A stretch of DNA of 6,075 bases from Bacteroidales bacterium (GTDB lineage: Bacteria; Bacteroidota; Bacteroidia; Bacteroidales; UBA932), in contig JABUTQ010000056.1 of the NCBI GenBank assembly GCA_021443605.1, positions 1-6,075 of the forward strand, given 5' to 3'. This document shows positions 5,394 through 6,075 of this stretch, piece by piece. How positions within the stretch are numbered: position 1 is the first letter of the stretch; every line of letters starts with the position of its first letter. The notes beneath the pieces were generated by a model. It did no database searches, was not told the DNA's origin, and saw only the letters and a list, made by a program, of their open reading frames with translations. Made by a program: the position numbers and the translations under genes.

Positions 5394-6075
5394 TGGGTTC
5401 TCGCAAAATCTTCTTTCGCGCCGATGCAAGCAGCGCCATAGGTTACGGTCACTTCATCCGCACCTTGGCCTTGGCCGATATGCTGAAAGATGATTTCGAC
5501 TGTACTTTTTTTACTGTCTCGCCCACACCATACCAAATGTCAGAAATGGAAAAGGTTTGTGCGTGGAAAGCGCTTCCTCAAGAAACAGCTTTCCGGGATT
5601 TTCTTGAAATCCTGCAAGGCGATGAAATAGTGGTGTTAGACAATTACTTCTACTCCACTGAATATCAGCAACAAGTAAAACATAAAGGTTGCAAGCTCGT
5701 CTGCATCGACGATATTCACGACAAACATTATGTGGCAGATGTGGTGATAAACCACAGTTTGAGCAATACGGATCTGTTTGATGTTGAGCCTTATACAAAA
5801 CTTTGTCTTGGATTTGATTATGCCCTGTTGCGCCGTCCTTTCCTGGAGGCAATCAAACAGTCTCATTATCAAAAACAAAAAACAGGAATCATATCCATCT
5901 GTTTTGGCGGCAGCGATTATTACGACATGACCGGTAAGTGTATTGAAACTTTATTAAAGAACTATCCGTCAATCTTCATTACGGCCATTGTGGGCGATGC
6001 ATATCAACCTAAAAAAGGAAAGGTCATCAACGATAGAGTCCGCTATCTTTCAAGACTTTCCGCGCAGGAGATGGC
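5393..6075 (+). CDS. pseG: UDP-2,4-diacetamido-2,4,6-trideoxy-beta-L-altropyranose hydrolase, N-terminal part (3' end outside window)
   Basis: My own translation from ATG 5393 stays open to the window end: 227 residues and no stop. Characterised PseG proteins are about 270-340 residues, so the C-terminus is missing. PseG is a GT-B-fold, MurG-like hydrolase that cleaves UDP from the diacetylated altrose intermediate and frees the sugar for PseI. FRADASSAIGYGHFIRTLALA (8-28) is the family's opening motif, and His20 matches the catalytic His17 of Campylobacter PseG. CIDDIHD (112-118), LGFDYALLRRPF (139-150) and FGGSDYYDMT (171-180), the latter a nucleotide-contact loop, also fit the family. The start shares one base with the pseF stop (TAATG). 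A second domain, such as the PseH acetyltransferase reported fused to PseG in some bacteria, could follow outside the window and cannot be excluded. Confidence 0.87.
   Translation, partial: MGSRKIFFRADASSAIGYGHFIRTLALADMLKDDFDCTFFTVSPTPYQMSEMEKVCAWKALPQETAFRDFLEILQGDEIVVLDNYFYSTEYQQQVKHKGCKLVCIDDIHDKHYVADVVINHSLSNTDLFDVEPYTKLCLGFDYALLRRPFLEAIKQSHYQKQKTGIISICFGGSDYYDMTGKCIETLLKNYPSIFITAIVGDAYQPKKGKVINDRVRYLSRLSAQEM

Noticed and set aside
4893..5429. Minus-strand 178-codon open frame, the longest antisense one.
   Set aside because: It is entirely opposite pseF and the start of pseG, whose catalytic motifs establish the + strand frame. The antisense peptide has no family features.
5511..5878. 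Two overlapping minus-strand open frames near the window end.
   Set aside because: Both are antisense to pseG, which has the opening FRADAS...GYGH motif and the FGGSD loop in the + strand frame.

Overview
The window reads as chromosomal DNA from a Bacteroidota bacterium, most likely of the order Bacteroidales. Three things suggest this: a promoter-like pair of boxes of Bacteroides type (a TTTG-like -33 box and TAnnTTTG at -7), genes without clear Shine-Dalgarno sequences, and an ABC transporter ATPase with the VVLTE...NMTV and LSDGERQK wording that I associate with Bacteroidota homologues. Species cannot be told from this window. All genes are on the + strand.

Region 1 (1-2341) is the distal part of an iron-complex/cobalamin-type ABC import operon. 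It holds the C-terminal part of a periplasmic substrate-binding protein, a complete FecCD-type permease and a complete ATPase, joined by two ATGA stop/start overlaps. The chelate it carries (siderophore-iron, haem or cobalamin) cannot be decided from sequence.

Region 2 (2342-2536) is the only non-coding gap. It contains a nearly perfect tandem duplication (period 57 bp, 54 of 55 positions identical) of an imperfect palindrome. An A/T-rich stretch follows, with a good Bacteroides-type promoter candidate just upstream of the next gene.

Region 3 (2537-6075) is a tightly packed operon for the nonulosonic acid pseudaminic acid: pseB (dehydratase/5-epimerase), pseC (PLP aminotransferase), pseF (CMP-sugar synthetase) and pseG (UDP-sugar hydrolase, cut off by the window end). 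The genes overlap by 4, 1 and 1 bp. PseB and PseC convert UDP-GlcNAc into UDP-4-amino-4,6-dideoxy-AltNAc. After an N-acetylation by PseH (not in the window), PseG removes UDP. PseI (not in the window) condenses the sugar with phosphoenolpyruvate, and PseF activates the product as CMP-pseudaminic acid for surface glycans. pseH and pseI are expected downstream.

I see no evidence for a wholly undescribed system. The most unusual pieces are the duplicated palindromic repeat at the operon boundary and the presence of a pseudaminic acid pathway in what looks like a Bacteroidales genome.
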